Assembly: GCA_017744495.1 (NCBI GenBank)
Contig: JAGIBE010000217.1
Coordinates: 1-36,603 of the forward strand
Direction: 5' to 3'
Source: Caulobacter sp.
Lineage (GTDB): Bacteria; Pseudomonadota; Alphaproteobacteria; Caulobacterales; Caulobacteraceae
Length of the DNA: 36,603 bases
The position numbers and the translations under genes were made by a program. The notes below the pieces were generated by a model that made no database searches, was not told the DNA's origin, and was given only the letters and a program-made list of their open reading frames with translations. The stretch's first letter is position 1; each line of letters opens with the position of its first letter. Shown here piece after piece: positions 1-6,796 of the stretch.

Positions 1-4
1 GAAT

Positions 5-20
5 ATAACCATATAGTTAT
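5..20 (+). promoter_or_regulatory. Probable ArsR operator overlapping the arsR-like start codon
   Basis: ATAAC (5-9) and GTTAT (16-20) form an inverted repeat separated by CATATA. The pattern resembles operators seen upstream of ArsR/SdpR-type regulators paired with AHSA1 genes. The right arm overlaps the ATG at 19, and part of it recurs as a direct repeat (AGTTATGGAA at 15-24 and 31-40). Binding here would give direct autorepression. Only 18 bases lie upstream in the window, so the promoter itself cannot be seen. Confidence 0.55.
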
Positions 21-372
21 GGAACTGATAAGTTATGGAAATCCGGCGACGCTGGACGCCACCTTCGCCGCCCTGGCCGATCCGACCCGGCGCGCCATCC
101 TGGCGCGGCTGGCGACGGGCGAGGCCTCGGTCGGTGAGCTGGCCGCTCCCTTCGCCATGAGCCAGCCGGCGATCTCCAAGCATCTGAAGGTGCTGGAGAA
201 GGCCGGCCTGGTCTCGCGGGGCCGCGACGCCCAGCGCCGTCCGGTGCGGGTGGAGGAGAAGCCCCTGGCCGAGGCCACCGCCTGGCTGGAGGCCTACCGC
301 CGGACGCTGGAAGCCAACTTCCAGCGCCTCGACGCCCTGCTCGACGAACTGAAAACCACCCAAGGGCGCTGA
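19..372 (+). CDS. ArsR-family winged-helix transcriptional regulator
   Basis: A 117-residue single-domain winged helix-turn-helix protein of the ArsR/SmtB fold. The N-terminal LADPTRRAILARL stretch and the recognition region MSQPAISKHLKVLEKAGLV (about residues 49-67) are typical of the SdpR-like branch that accompanies AHSA1-domain genes. I see no cysteine pair or histidine cluster for metal sensing, so the ligand is unknown and may not be a metal. The ATG lies inside the palindromic operator with no room for a Shine-Dalgarno, which suggests a leaderless or nearly leaderless message. It is followed after 35 bases by an AHSA1 gene, the usual partner, and probably represses the whole set. Confidence 0.9.
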   Translation: MELISYGNPATLDATFAALADPTRRAILARLATGEASVGELAAPFAMSQPAISKHLKVLEKAGLVSRGRDAQRRPVRVEEKPLAEATAWLEAYRRTLEANFQRLDALLDELKTTQGR

Positions 373-407
373 AGCCGCCCTCCGCGCAATCCAGAAGGAG
401 AAGACCC

Positions 408-884
408 ATGCCCGCCAAGCTGACCGTCGATACGCCCGACGACCTGAGGATCGTGATCACCCGCGGCTTCGACGCCTCCCGCGACCTGGTGTTCGCGTGC
501 ATGACCAAGCCCGACTTGGTGAAGCGCTGGATGACCGGCCCGCCCGGCTGGACCATGCCGGTCTGCGAGATCGACCTGCGGGTCGGCGGCAAGTACCGCT
601 ACGTCTGGCGCAACACCGAGGGCCAGGACATGGGCATGGGCGGCGTCTATCGCGAGATCGTCGCTCCCGAACGGATCGTCAGCAGCGAACTGTTCGACGA
701 GGACTGGACCGGCGGCGAGACCATCGCCACCCAGGTCCTCACCGAGCGCGACGGCCGCACCACCCTGACGACGACGGTGGTCTACAGCTCGGCCGCCGCT
801 CGCGACGCCGCTCTGAAGACCGGCATGACCGAGGGCATGGAGATGGGCTACGCCAATCTCGACGCCCTGCTCGAGACCGTCTGA
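408..884 (+). CDS. SRPBCC / AHSA1-domain protein
   Basis: A 158-residue protein with the START-like helix-grip fold of the AHSA1 (activator of Hsp90 ATPase homologue 1-like) family. The early RGFDASRDLVFACMTKPDLVKRWM segment and the central GGKYRYVWR and GGVYREIVAPERIV motifs support this. The C-terminal GMTEGMEMGYANLDALLE helix is standard for bacterial members. These proteins form a hydrophobic ligand pocket and usually sit next to an ArsR regulator. No enzymatic activity can be assigned. A strong AGAAGGAG ribosome binding site precedes the ATG. It is co-directional with the regulator upstream and probably co-transcribed with it. Confidence 0.88.
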   Translation: MPAKLTVDTPDDLRIVITRGFDASRDLVFACMTKPDLVKRWMTGPPGWTMPVCEIDLRVGGKYRYVWRNTEGQDMGMGGVYREIVAPERIVSSELFDEDWTGGETIATQVLTERDGRTTLTTTVVYSSAAARDAALKTGMTEGMEMGYANLDALLETV

Positions 885-985
885 CGGCCGCGATCCGCGA
901 CGAGGGGCGAAAAATCTGACCTGGCGATGTCGCGCCGGGCGCTCCTCGAACGTCTTCCACTCAACAGCATGCGAGGAGACCGTCG

Positions 986-1408
986 ATGAGTGAACTTGCC
1001 CTGCGCACCACGCCCCTGAGCATCGGCCGTAGCGTGCTGGCGGTGATCGCCGGCTTCCTGGTTGTGGTGGTGCTATCCACCGCTACCGACGCCGTACTGC
1101 ACGCCACCAAGGTCTATCCGCCGCCGGAACAGGGGATGCACGATCCGCTGCTGAACCTGCTGGCCCTGGCCTATCGCAGCGTCTTCACCCTGGCCGGAGG
1201 CTGGCTCACCGCCAGACTGGCGCCTAACACTCCGCTGCGCCACGCCTTCATCCTGGGCGTGCTGGGCCTGATCGCCGGGACGGCGGGCGTGATCGCCACC
1301 TGGAACCTGGGCCTGGGACCGCGCTGGTACCCGATCCTGCTAGCCGCCACCGGCCTGCCCCTGTGCTGGATTGGCGGCTGGCTGGCCGTGCGAGGACGAG
1401 AACGATGA
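986..1408 (+). CDS. Small integral membrane protein of unknown function
   Basis: A 140-residue protein with about four predicted transmembrane segments (roughly residues 14-36, 55-75, 85-107 and 113-133), separated by short polar loops. No recognised catalytic motif is visible. The start is supported by GAGGAG nine bases before the ATG. It follows the AHSA1 gene by about 100 bases in the same orientation; membrane proteins of this size are often the third member of ArsR-AHSA1 sets. Function unknown. The gene is well formed, so I treat it as real rather than as a shadow frame. Confidence 0.8.
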   Translation: MSELALRTTPLSIGRSVLAVIAGFLVVVVLSTATDAVLHATKVYPPPEQGMHDPLLNLLALAYRSVFTLAGGWLTARLAPNTPLRHAFILGVLGLIAGTAGVIATWNLGLGPRWYPILLAATGLPLCWIGGWLAVRGRER

Positions 1409-1502
1409 GGCTGTCGCGCAGTTGGGGCGTGGCGGTGGAAGCCGTCGCGCCGGATGTCGCCGCTGTATCGCGCGCCGCTGTCCGGGACGACGACGGCGGG
1501 GA

Positions 1503-1940
1503 CTACTTGCTGACGCCCACCTTAGTCGCGCGTTGCAGCAGCAGCCTATCCCGGTCACCGCCCTTGGTGGCCCAACCGTCGGCTCCCAGCTTGTGGAAGA
1601 CATAGACGGACTTCCGCGTAGCGTCGGCCATGACGATGTCGCCGTTGTCCGCCACTCGCCAGGCATAGAGTTCTTTCCAGCGCGGCACGGCCTTGGCGCA
1701 GGCCTTGGTCGCCACCAACTGGTAGCCGCCGATCACTCCCGCCGCGTTGAACTTGACGGTGCAGACATGGGCGCCCTCCCCGTCCTTGCCGACGCTCCAG
1801 GCGCCGACATAGGCCTTGGGACCGGTGGGCATGGGCGGTTCGGCCTTGTGCTTGGCGTCAACGATCCAGTTGGGGCCCTGGGCCTGGCTCAGGCCAGGAA
1901 TGGCCAGCGCCAAGGTCGCCAGCAAGATGATCATGCGCAT
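1503..1940 (-). CDS. Secreted AprI/Inh-like protease inhibitor family protein
   Basis: A 145-residue protein with a clear signal peptide (MRMIILLATLALAIPGLSQAQ). The mature part fits the small beta-barrel AprI/Inh family: a GAWSVGKDGEGAHVCTVKF first strand, a second cysteine about 30 residues later (TKACAK), then ELYAWRVADNGDIVMAD and a final DRLLLQR strand. The two cysteines probably form the conserved disulfide. Family members bind serralysin-type metalloproteases in the periplasm before secretion. I chose the ATG at 1940 because GGAGGGGG lies just upstream and the signal peptide starts there; the longer frame from 1973 runs through that site. No serralysin gene is visible nearby. The family call is by pattern only. 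Confidence 0.68.
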   Translation of the reverse strand: MRMIILLATLALAIPGLSQAQGPNWIVDAKHKAEPPMPTGPKAYVGAWSVGKDGEGAHVCTVKFNAAGVIGGYQLVATKACAKAVPRWKELYAWRVADNGDIVMADATRKSVYVFHKLGADGWATKGGDRDRLLLQRATKVGVSK

Positions 1941-2019
1941 AAGAGCCCCCTCCGTTCGACCGGAGGGGATCACGACCGCCTCAACACGTCCAGCGTGAGG
2001 ATTTCAGGCAGCGCGAGGA

Positions 2020-2937
2020 TCAGCCCCGCTCGACCAGCACCCCGGGCCGGGCGGCGTCCAGGCCGAAGGTGACCGGCAGGTGGCGCACGTGCGGGGTCTG
2101 CAGGTTCAAAGCCTTGGCCCCGCGCGCCACGGCTAGCTTGCCCAACGCCATGGGGCCGAAGCCGTCCTGGATGCGCGGCCGCAGGCCCGCGCGCCGGCGC
2201 AGCACGCCGTTGGCGTAGATGACGTTGGCCCGCATCAGGGCCGGCGGGGTCATGAATTCGATCGAGATCGAGACGTTCAGCATCGGGCCGTTCTCGATCC
2301 GGTGCGGGGCGTTCTGGCGCCAAGTGACCATCTTGCCGGGAGTCAGGTCCACGCACTGCGCGCCCGCGTCCCAGGCTGGATCGAAGGCGAACTGCTCGGC
2401 CGTCTCCTTCAGGACGATCTTCTCCAGCGCCAGCTCGCCCACATAGGGATCAGCCACCGGATAGACCCAGACCTTCTTCTGGCCGCGGATCTGCCACAGC
2501 GACACCAGCGGCACGTCCAGGTGATAGAAGACTTGGGCGTTGGCGCTGCTGATCAGCACGCCGAGGTCGCGCTTGAAGGTCTTCAGGCCGGGAACCCGGC
2601 CTTCCTTTTCGGCGAAGATCTCGTCGCACAGGGCGGCGTACTCCGGGACGAAGTCGTTTGTCTTGCGCAGGTTCAACCAGATGCGGCCGGCCTGGGCTGC
2701 CTCTAGCAACTGGTCGCCGGTCAGGTTCCCCGCCGCGCCCTTGCGCCAGGTCGTCCAGGCCTTGGGGTCCTCGCCCATGGTGAAGACGCCCAGGTGCTCG
2801 CGCGGATACTGGTCCAACAGGCGCGCCAGGCCCTCGTCGTCGAACATCGGCCGCTCGTGCAGGCCGTGCTGGAAGACCAGGTTCTCGCGGCCGAAGGCCT
2901 TGGCCTTGCTGTCGGTCCAGTCGGTGATGATGCTCAC
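2020..2937 (-). CDS. Cupin-like / JmjC-type putative dioxygenase
   Basis: A 305-residue protein with a cupin_8/JmjC-like core. FYHLDVPLVSLWQIRG contains an HxD pair (His139, Asp141), followed by KKVWVYP; a later NAPHRIENG supplies His212. These could form a 2-His-1-carboxylate Fe(II) site as in 2-oxoglutarate oxygenases. The substrate is unknown. The GTG start at 2937 overlaps the stop of the upstream glycosyltransferase (GTGA) and is preceded by GGAAGGA, so the two are translationally coupled. This coupling, and the hfsK-like gene further upstream, suggests a role in modifying a polysaccharide or its precursor, which is inference. The longer frame upstream of 2937 lies inside the glycosyltransferase. 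Confidence 0.7.
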   Translation of the reverse strand: MSIITDWTDSKAKAFGRENLVFQHGLHERPMFDDEGLARLLDQYPREHLGVFTMGEDPKAWTTWRKGAAGNLTGDQLLEAAQAGRIWLNLRKTNDFVPEYAALCDEIFAEKEGRVPGLKTFKRDLGVLISSANAQVFYHLDVPLVSLWQIRGQKKVWVYPVADPYVGELALEKIVLKETAEQFAFDPAWDAGAQCVDLTPGKMVTWRQNAPHRIENGPMLNVSISIEFMTPPALMRANVIYANGVLRRRAGLRPRIQDGFGPMALGKLAVARGAKALNLQTPHVRHLPVTFGLDAARPGVLVERG

Positions 2938-3854
2938 GACGCGGTCCTTCCGTAGAAGTGGATCTTGAACGGGCCCCACCACAGGGTCTTGCCCAGGCCG
3001 CGCGCGGCGCGGTCCAGCCACTCGGCGCGGTCGCCCGCCCGGATCAGCCATTTGAAGCCGGCCACCAGGCCGAACAGCGCGCCCTGCACCACGCCCACGG
3101 CCATCCAGCGGGCCACCCCCATGCGGTCGGGCGGGCTGGCGGCGGCGCAGTGCGAGGTCGGGCCCTGGCCGTAGGCGAAGGCGCGGCGGATCGTGTAGTC
3201 CAGGCTCAGGCGGTCGGGCACGGGGTCTTCCCAGACCCAGGCCGCCGGCTCCCAGGCGAAGCGCGCCCCACCGGCCTTCATGTGGCCGAACAGCATGTCG
3301 TCCTCGCCGCCGATGTGATTGCGCTCCACGGCGAAGGGCGCGACCGGATCGGGCAAGGCGGCGCGGCGCAGCAGGCTGTCGCCGCAGCCGTAATAGTGGT
3401 CGATGATCCCGGCCTCGTCGGGACCCAGGCGCGAGAAGAAGCGCTCCAGATAGTCGCGGTGGGCGGTGACGGCGGCCGGCGCCCGCGCCCGGACAGGACC
3501 GAACACGACGTCGGCCTCGTAGCGCGCCTGGGCCGCCAGCAGGGCCGCCAGCCAGCCGGCCGGGGCTTCTTCGTCGTCGTCCAGGAAGGCAATGAAGTCA
3601 CCGCCCGCCTTGGCCATGCCAGCGTTGCGGGCGTGAGCCACGCCGGGACGCGGCTCGTGGACATAGTGAACGGGGAACGGCGCCTGGCCCGCCAGCTCGG
3701 CGACGGTCGCCTGCGCCGACGGGATTTGGTCGTTGTCGACCACCACCAGCTCCAGCGCCGCGAAGTCGACGCCGGTCTGGGCGCACACCGAACGGGTCGC
3801 GACGGCCAGGCCGTCGAGCCTTCGCTGGGTGGGGATCATGACCGTGACGCGCAT
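2934..3854 (-). CDS. Family 2 glycosyltransferase
   Basis: A 306-residue GT-A glycosyltransferase. The N-terminal VTVMIPTQRR strand, ELVVVDND, RPGVAHARNAGMAKAGGDFIAFLDDDEE (DDD at 92-94, binding the metal and nucleotide sugar) and a later GGEDDMLFGHM acidic motif are standard for GT2. A hydrophobic stretch near residues 250-270 could attach the C-terminus to the membrane. It probably transfers a sugar to a lipid-linked or growing chain on the cytoplasmic side. A GGAG site precedes the ATG. It lies 24 bases after the hfsK-like gene and overlaps the cupin-like gene, forming a three-gene operon likely devoted to surface polysaccharide. Donor and acceptor are not predictable from the sequence. 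Confidence 0.88.
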   Translation of the reverse strand: MRVTVMIPTQRRLDGLAVATRSVCAQTGVDFAALELVVVDNDQIPSAQATVAELAGQAPFPVHYVHEPRPGVAHARNAGMAKAGGDFIAFLDDDEEAPAGWLAALLAAQARYEADVVFGPVRARAPAAVTAHRDYLERFFSRLGPDEAGIIDHYYGCGDSLLRRAALPDPVAPFAVERNHIGGEDDMLFGHMKAGGARFAWEPAAWVWEDPVPDRLSLDYTIRRAFAYGQGPTSHCAAASPPDRMGVARWMAVGVVQGALFGLVAGFKWLIRAGDRAEWLDRAARGLGKTLWWGPFKIHFYGRTAS

Positions 3855-3878
3855 GCGGACTCCAGGCTTTGGCCGAGC

Positions 3879-5015
3879 CTAGCCGTTTCGCCTTTGCGCT
3901 TGGTTAGCGAAGGCGTCGACCAGGCCGCGCACCCGGCCGCCCAGGGTCAGCTCGACGCTGGCGATGGCCTCCATCCGCCGGCTCAGACGCCCGACCGGCC
4001 CGGCGCCGTGCGATCCGGCCAAGGCCAGCACCCCGTCCAGCGAGCTGGCCATGCGGCCCGCCATGGTCGCGGCCCTGGCCGTGCCGTCGCCGATCTGGAC
4101 CTGGCGGAGAGCGTAGGCGCCCTTGTAGTGATCGTGGCCGGGGCCGAGATCATAGTGGTTCAGGCCCAGCTCCGGCATGGCGGCGATGGCGCGCATGAAG
4201 AAGATCTGGCCCGGCGACCACTCGCCATAGGCCGGATTGGTCGAGGCGATCCACGGATGGTAGACGCCGTCCAGCCGCACGCCGAAGTGGCCGGCCACCA
4301 GCTGACCGCCGGCGTAGAGGTTGATCATCAGACCCTGGAACGGGCCGGTCTGCTTCAGGAACAGGTCCGTCATCAGGCCCTGCACCCAGTCGGGACGCAG
4401 GAAGTCATGGACGCCGGTGCGCTCCAGCTGTTCGCGCTTCCAGACGATCAGCTGGTCGAAGGCTTCGCGCGAGCGATCGGGCGCGACCAGTTCGATGGTC
4501 CCCATCTCGCGCTCCAGCTTGCTGTCCAGCCGGCGCCAGTTCTTGATCTTCTTGGGGCTGGCCGCACGGACGGCTTCCAGATAGGCCGTCGCGTCGCCGC
4601 CCGCCGCCGCCAGGTCGATGACGTGGGCGATCTTCTGCTCGGACCGGCCGAACACGCCATGCGGATCGACTAGGCCGGAGTAGCGATAGGCGGTCAGGTC
4701 CGCGGCGCGCAGCACCTCGGCGGCGTCGAGGTTGGCGTCGGCGCGCGAGACCAGGCCGTGATAGTCCGACAGCGGCGAGCCGATGGCCCTGCCCATGGCG
4801 CCGGGACGACGGTGGTGGGCCAGGAAGCCGACGGTCTCGCCGCCGCGATGGATCACCGCCACACGGGCGTCGTCGCGCACAGCGCCGACGGCGAGCGCGA
4901 AGTCCGGCCCCATCAGCGGGCTGGCGAAGGCCGGTTCGGCCGCGACCATCGCGCGCCAGGTCGCCAGATCGGCCTGGCTCAGGGCTCGCGGGTGAAGGGT
5001 CTCAACGTCCAGCAT
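3879..5015 (-). CDS. hfsK: HfsK-like CelD/BcsL-family GNAT acetyltransferase
   Basis: A 378-residue protein with a C-terminal acetyltransferase domain of the CelD/BcsL (Acetyltransf_6, FemAB-like) type at about 155-300. Visible parts are KKIKNWRRLDSKLERE, the LYAGGQLVAGHFGV strand pair and LGLNHYDLGPGHDHYKGAYA. This architecture and length match HfsK of Caulobacter crescentus, a c-di-GMP-responsive protein needed for a cohesive holdfast adhesin. The assignment to HfsK rather than another member of this family is inference. I placed the start at the ATG at 5015, where the conserved N-terminus begins; the upstream extension has no coding character. A weak TAGGA site lies about 11 bases upstream. 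It heads the operon with the glycosyltransferase and the cupin-like gene. Confidence 0.72.
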   Translation of the reverse strand: MLDVETLHPRALSQADLATWRAMVAAEPAFASPLMGPDFALAVGAVRDDARVAVIHRGGETVGFLAHHRRPGAMGRAIGSPLSDYHGLVSRADANLDAAEVLRAADLTAYRYSGLVDPHGVFGRSEQKIAHVIDLAAAGGDATAYLEAVRAASPKKIKNWRRLDSKLEREMGTIELVAPDRSREAFDQLIVWKREQLERTGVHDFLRPDWVQGLMTDLFLKQTGPFQGLMINLYAGGQLVAGHFGVRLDGVYHPWIASTNPAYGEWSPGQIFFMRAIAAMPELGLNHYDLGPGHDHYKGAYALRQVQIGDGTARAATMAGRMASSLDGVLALAGSHGAGPVGRLSRRMEAIASVELTLGGRVRGLVDAFANQAQRRNG

Positions 5016-5119
5016 CGCCGTGTGTCCTAATCCGGTCCCGGTTAGGGAATCCTGTCGATCAGGACTGCAACACGGGCGCCACATTCGCCCAGGCGCGAAC
5101 AATCGCGCGGAGATTGCGA

Positions 5120-5614
5120 TCAGCCGAAGGTCGCCTGCAGAATCCGCTCAATTCCGGCCTGATCGACCGTGTCGAAGGCCGCCGGCTTGTCGGAATCGAC
5201 GTCGAACACGGCCAGCAGTTCGCCCGCCGCGTCGAACACCGGAACGACAATCTCACTTTGGGACCGGCCGTCGCAGGCGATGTGTCCCGGAAAGGCATGG
5301 ACGTCCTCGACCAGCTGAGTTTGGCCCGTGGCCGCCGCCGCGCCGCAGACGCCGCGCCCATAGGCGATGCGCAGGCAGCCCAGCGTGCCCTGATAGGGCC
5401 CGACCACCAGTTCGCGCTCTTTCAGCGGATCCACCACGTAGAAGCCGGTCCAGAAATAGTGGTCGAAGCTGGAGGCCAGCATCGAGGCCACCGTCGCCAT
5501 GCGCGCGGTCAGGTTGGTCTCGCCGTCCAGCACGGAGGCGATCTCGTCGGCCACCTCGGCGTAGCGGGCGGCCTTATCCCCCGTGAGGACTTTGTCGTTG
5601 AAAGCTTCAGCCAT
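5120..5614 (-). CDS. msrC: Free methionine-(R)-sulfoxide reductase (GAF domain)
   Basis: A 164-residue GAF-domain protein of the fRMsr type, which reduces free methionine-R-sulfoxide using thioredoxin. The three family cysteines are present at Cys80 (GTLGC), Cys90 (GRGVC) and Cys114 (HIACD), with the usual SQSEIVVPVFD and LLAVFDVDSD strands. FWTGFYVVDP near residue 55 lines the pocket. The ATG at 5614 gives the family's usual length; the longer frame runs back through the inverted repeat at 5655-5722 and is not credible. It acts in the cytoplasm in oxidative-stress repair. It is a separate unit from the hfsK-like gene (about 100 bases apart). Confidence 0.9.
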   Translation of the reverse strand: MAEAFNDKVLTGDKAARYAEVADEIASVLDGETNLTARMATVASMLASSFDHYFWTGFYVVDPLKERELVVGPYQGTLGCLRIAYGRGVCGAAAATGQTQLVEDVHAFPGHIACDGRSQSEIVVPVFDAAGELLAVFDVDSDKPAAFDTVDQAGIERILQATFG

Positions 5615-5654
5615 GGGCGGGGATATAGCGCGTCTGGCGGCGGATGCCACGGCC

Positions 5655-5722
5655 GGGGACACACACTCATGCCAGAGCGCCGTGCGAACTTGGCGAAGGC
5701 GGCAGGATGAGTGTGTGTCCCC
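5655..5722. repeat. Palindromic element with perfect 16-base inverted arms (REP-like)
   Basis: GGGGACACACACTCAT at 5655-5670 is perfectly inverted at 5707-5722. The 36 bases between include a smaller potential hairpin. The element lies between the start of the msrC gene and the stop of the crotonase gene, so it sits in the 3' region of the crotonase transcript. Arms of the form GGGGACA...TGTCCCC occur in dispersed elements linked to REP-associated tyrosine transposases in Proteobacteria; no such transposase is present here. Without a T-run it is not a standard terminator, though its stem could protect or end transcripts. Confidence 0.75.
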
Positions 5723-5736
5723 AGTCGTAGAGCGCT

Positions 5737-6621
5737 CTACCGGAACGGATGCTCGCCCCACTCGGGCCAAATGTCCGGCAGGTCCTTGGACACCTTGTCC
5801 GGATACACCGGCGCGCGCTTTTCCAGGAATGAGCTGACGCCTTCCTTGGCGTCGCCGGCCGCGCCGCGGGACTGGATGGCGCGGCTGTCGGCCTTGTGGG
5901 CTTCCATGGGGTGATCAGCGCCCGCCATGCGCCAGAGGAGCTGACGCGACAGGGCCACGGATACGGGTGCGGTGTTGTCGGCGATCTCGCGGGCCAGGGC
6001 CCGGGCGGCGGGCAGCAGGTCCTCGGGCGCGTGCAGCGAACGGACCAGGCCCCGGTCCAGGGCCTCCTGGGCGCCGAACACCCGGCCGGTGAAGCACCAC
6101 TCCAGCGCCGTCTGCATGCCGACCAGGCGCGGCAGGAACCAGGACGAAGCGGCCTCGGGCGTGATCCCCCGGCGAGCGAACACGAAGCCGAACTTGGCGC
6201 CGGTCGAGGCCAGGCGGATGTCCATCGGCAGCTGCATGGTCACCCCAACCCCGACGGCCGGACCGTTCACGGCGGCGATGATGGGCTTGAGGCTCTCGTA
6301 CATCCGCAGAGTCACGCGGCCGCCGCCGTCGCGATAGATGTCGCCGACCTTGCCCTCCTCGCGCTCCAGCGCCTGGGGGCTGGTGCGGTCGAAGGTGGCC
6401 CCGCCGCCCGACAGGTCGGCTCCGGCGCAGAACGCCCGGCCCGCGCCGGTGACGATCACCGCCCGCACGGCGTCATCGGCGTCGGTGATGTCGAACACCT
6501 CGATCAGCTCTTTCATCATCCGGGCGGTGAAGGCGTTCAGCTTCTCCGGACGGTTCAGGGTGATGGTCGCGATCCCGTCCTCGACGGCGTAGATCAGGGT
6601 CTCGAAGGTCGGCGCGGCCAT
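5737..6621 (-). CDS. Enoyl-CoA hydratase/isomerase (crotonase) family protein
   Basis: A 294-residue crotonase-fold enzyme acting on acyl-CoA thioesters. The signature VTGAGRAFCAGADLSGG (about 58-74) and AAVNGPAVGVG (about 116-126) form the oxyanion hole. FARRGITPEAASSWFLPRLVG supplies one catalytic glutamate (Glu156); the position of the second classical glutamate is not obvious, so hydratase versus isomerase cannot be decided. The ATG at 6621 has GGAGGAG upstream. It is divergent from the GMC oxidoreductase, with about 175 bases between. It most likely serves in fatty acid or aromatic acid catabolism together with the acyl-CoA synthetases in the window. Confidence 0.9.
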   Translation of the reverse strand: MAAPTFETLIYAVEDGIATITLNRPEKLNAFTARMMKELIEVFDITDADDAVRAVIVTGAGRAFCAGADLSGGGATFDRTSPQALEREEGKVGDIYRDGGGRVTLRMYESLKPIIAAVNGPAVGVGVTMQLPMDIRLASTGAKFGFVFARRGITPEAASSWFLPRLVGMQTALEWCFTGRVFGAQEALDRGLVRSLHAPEDLLPAARALAREIADNTAPVSVALSRQLLWRMAGADHPMEAHKADSRAIQSRGAAGDAKEGVSSFLEKRAPVYPDKVSKDLPDIWPEWGEHPFR

Positions 6622-6796
6622 GGATGTCTCCTCCTGTTTGGCCGCACTCAAACACGCGTATGAACCGCTCGCAACCGCTTGCGCACCCTTCCGCCCACGC
6701 CTTCCCCCACGACACCCTTGGCGTCTTCGCAAAGCCCGCGCATTGTCGGGTGAACACCGATCACGCGGGGCACACGCGGGCGGAGGGAGGAAGCCG

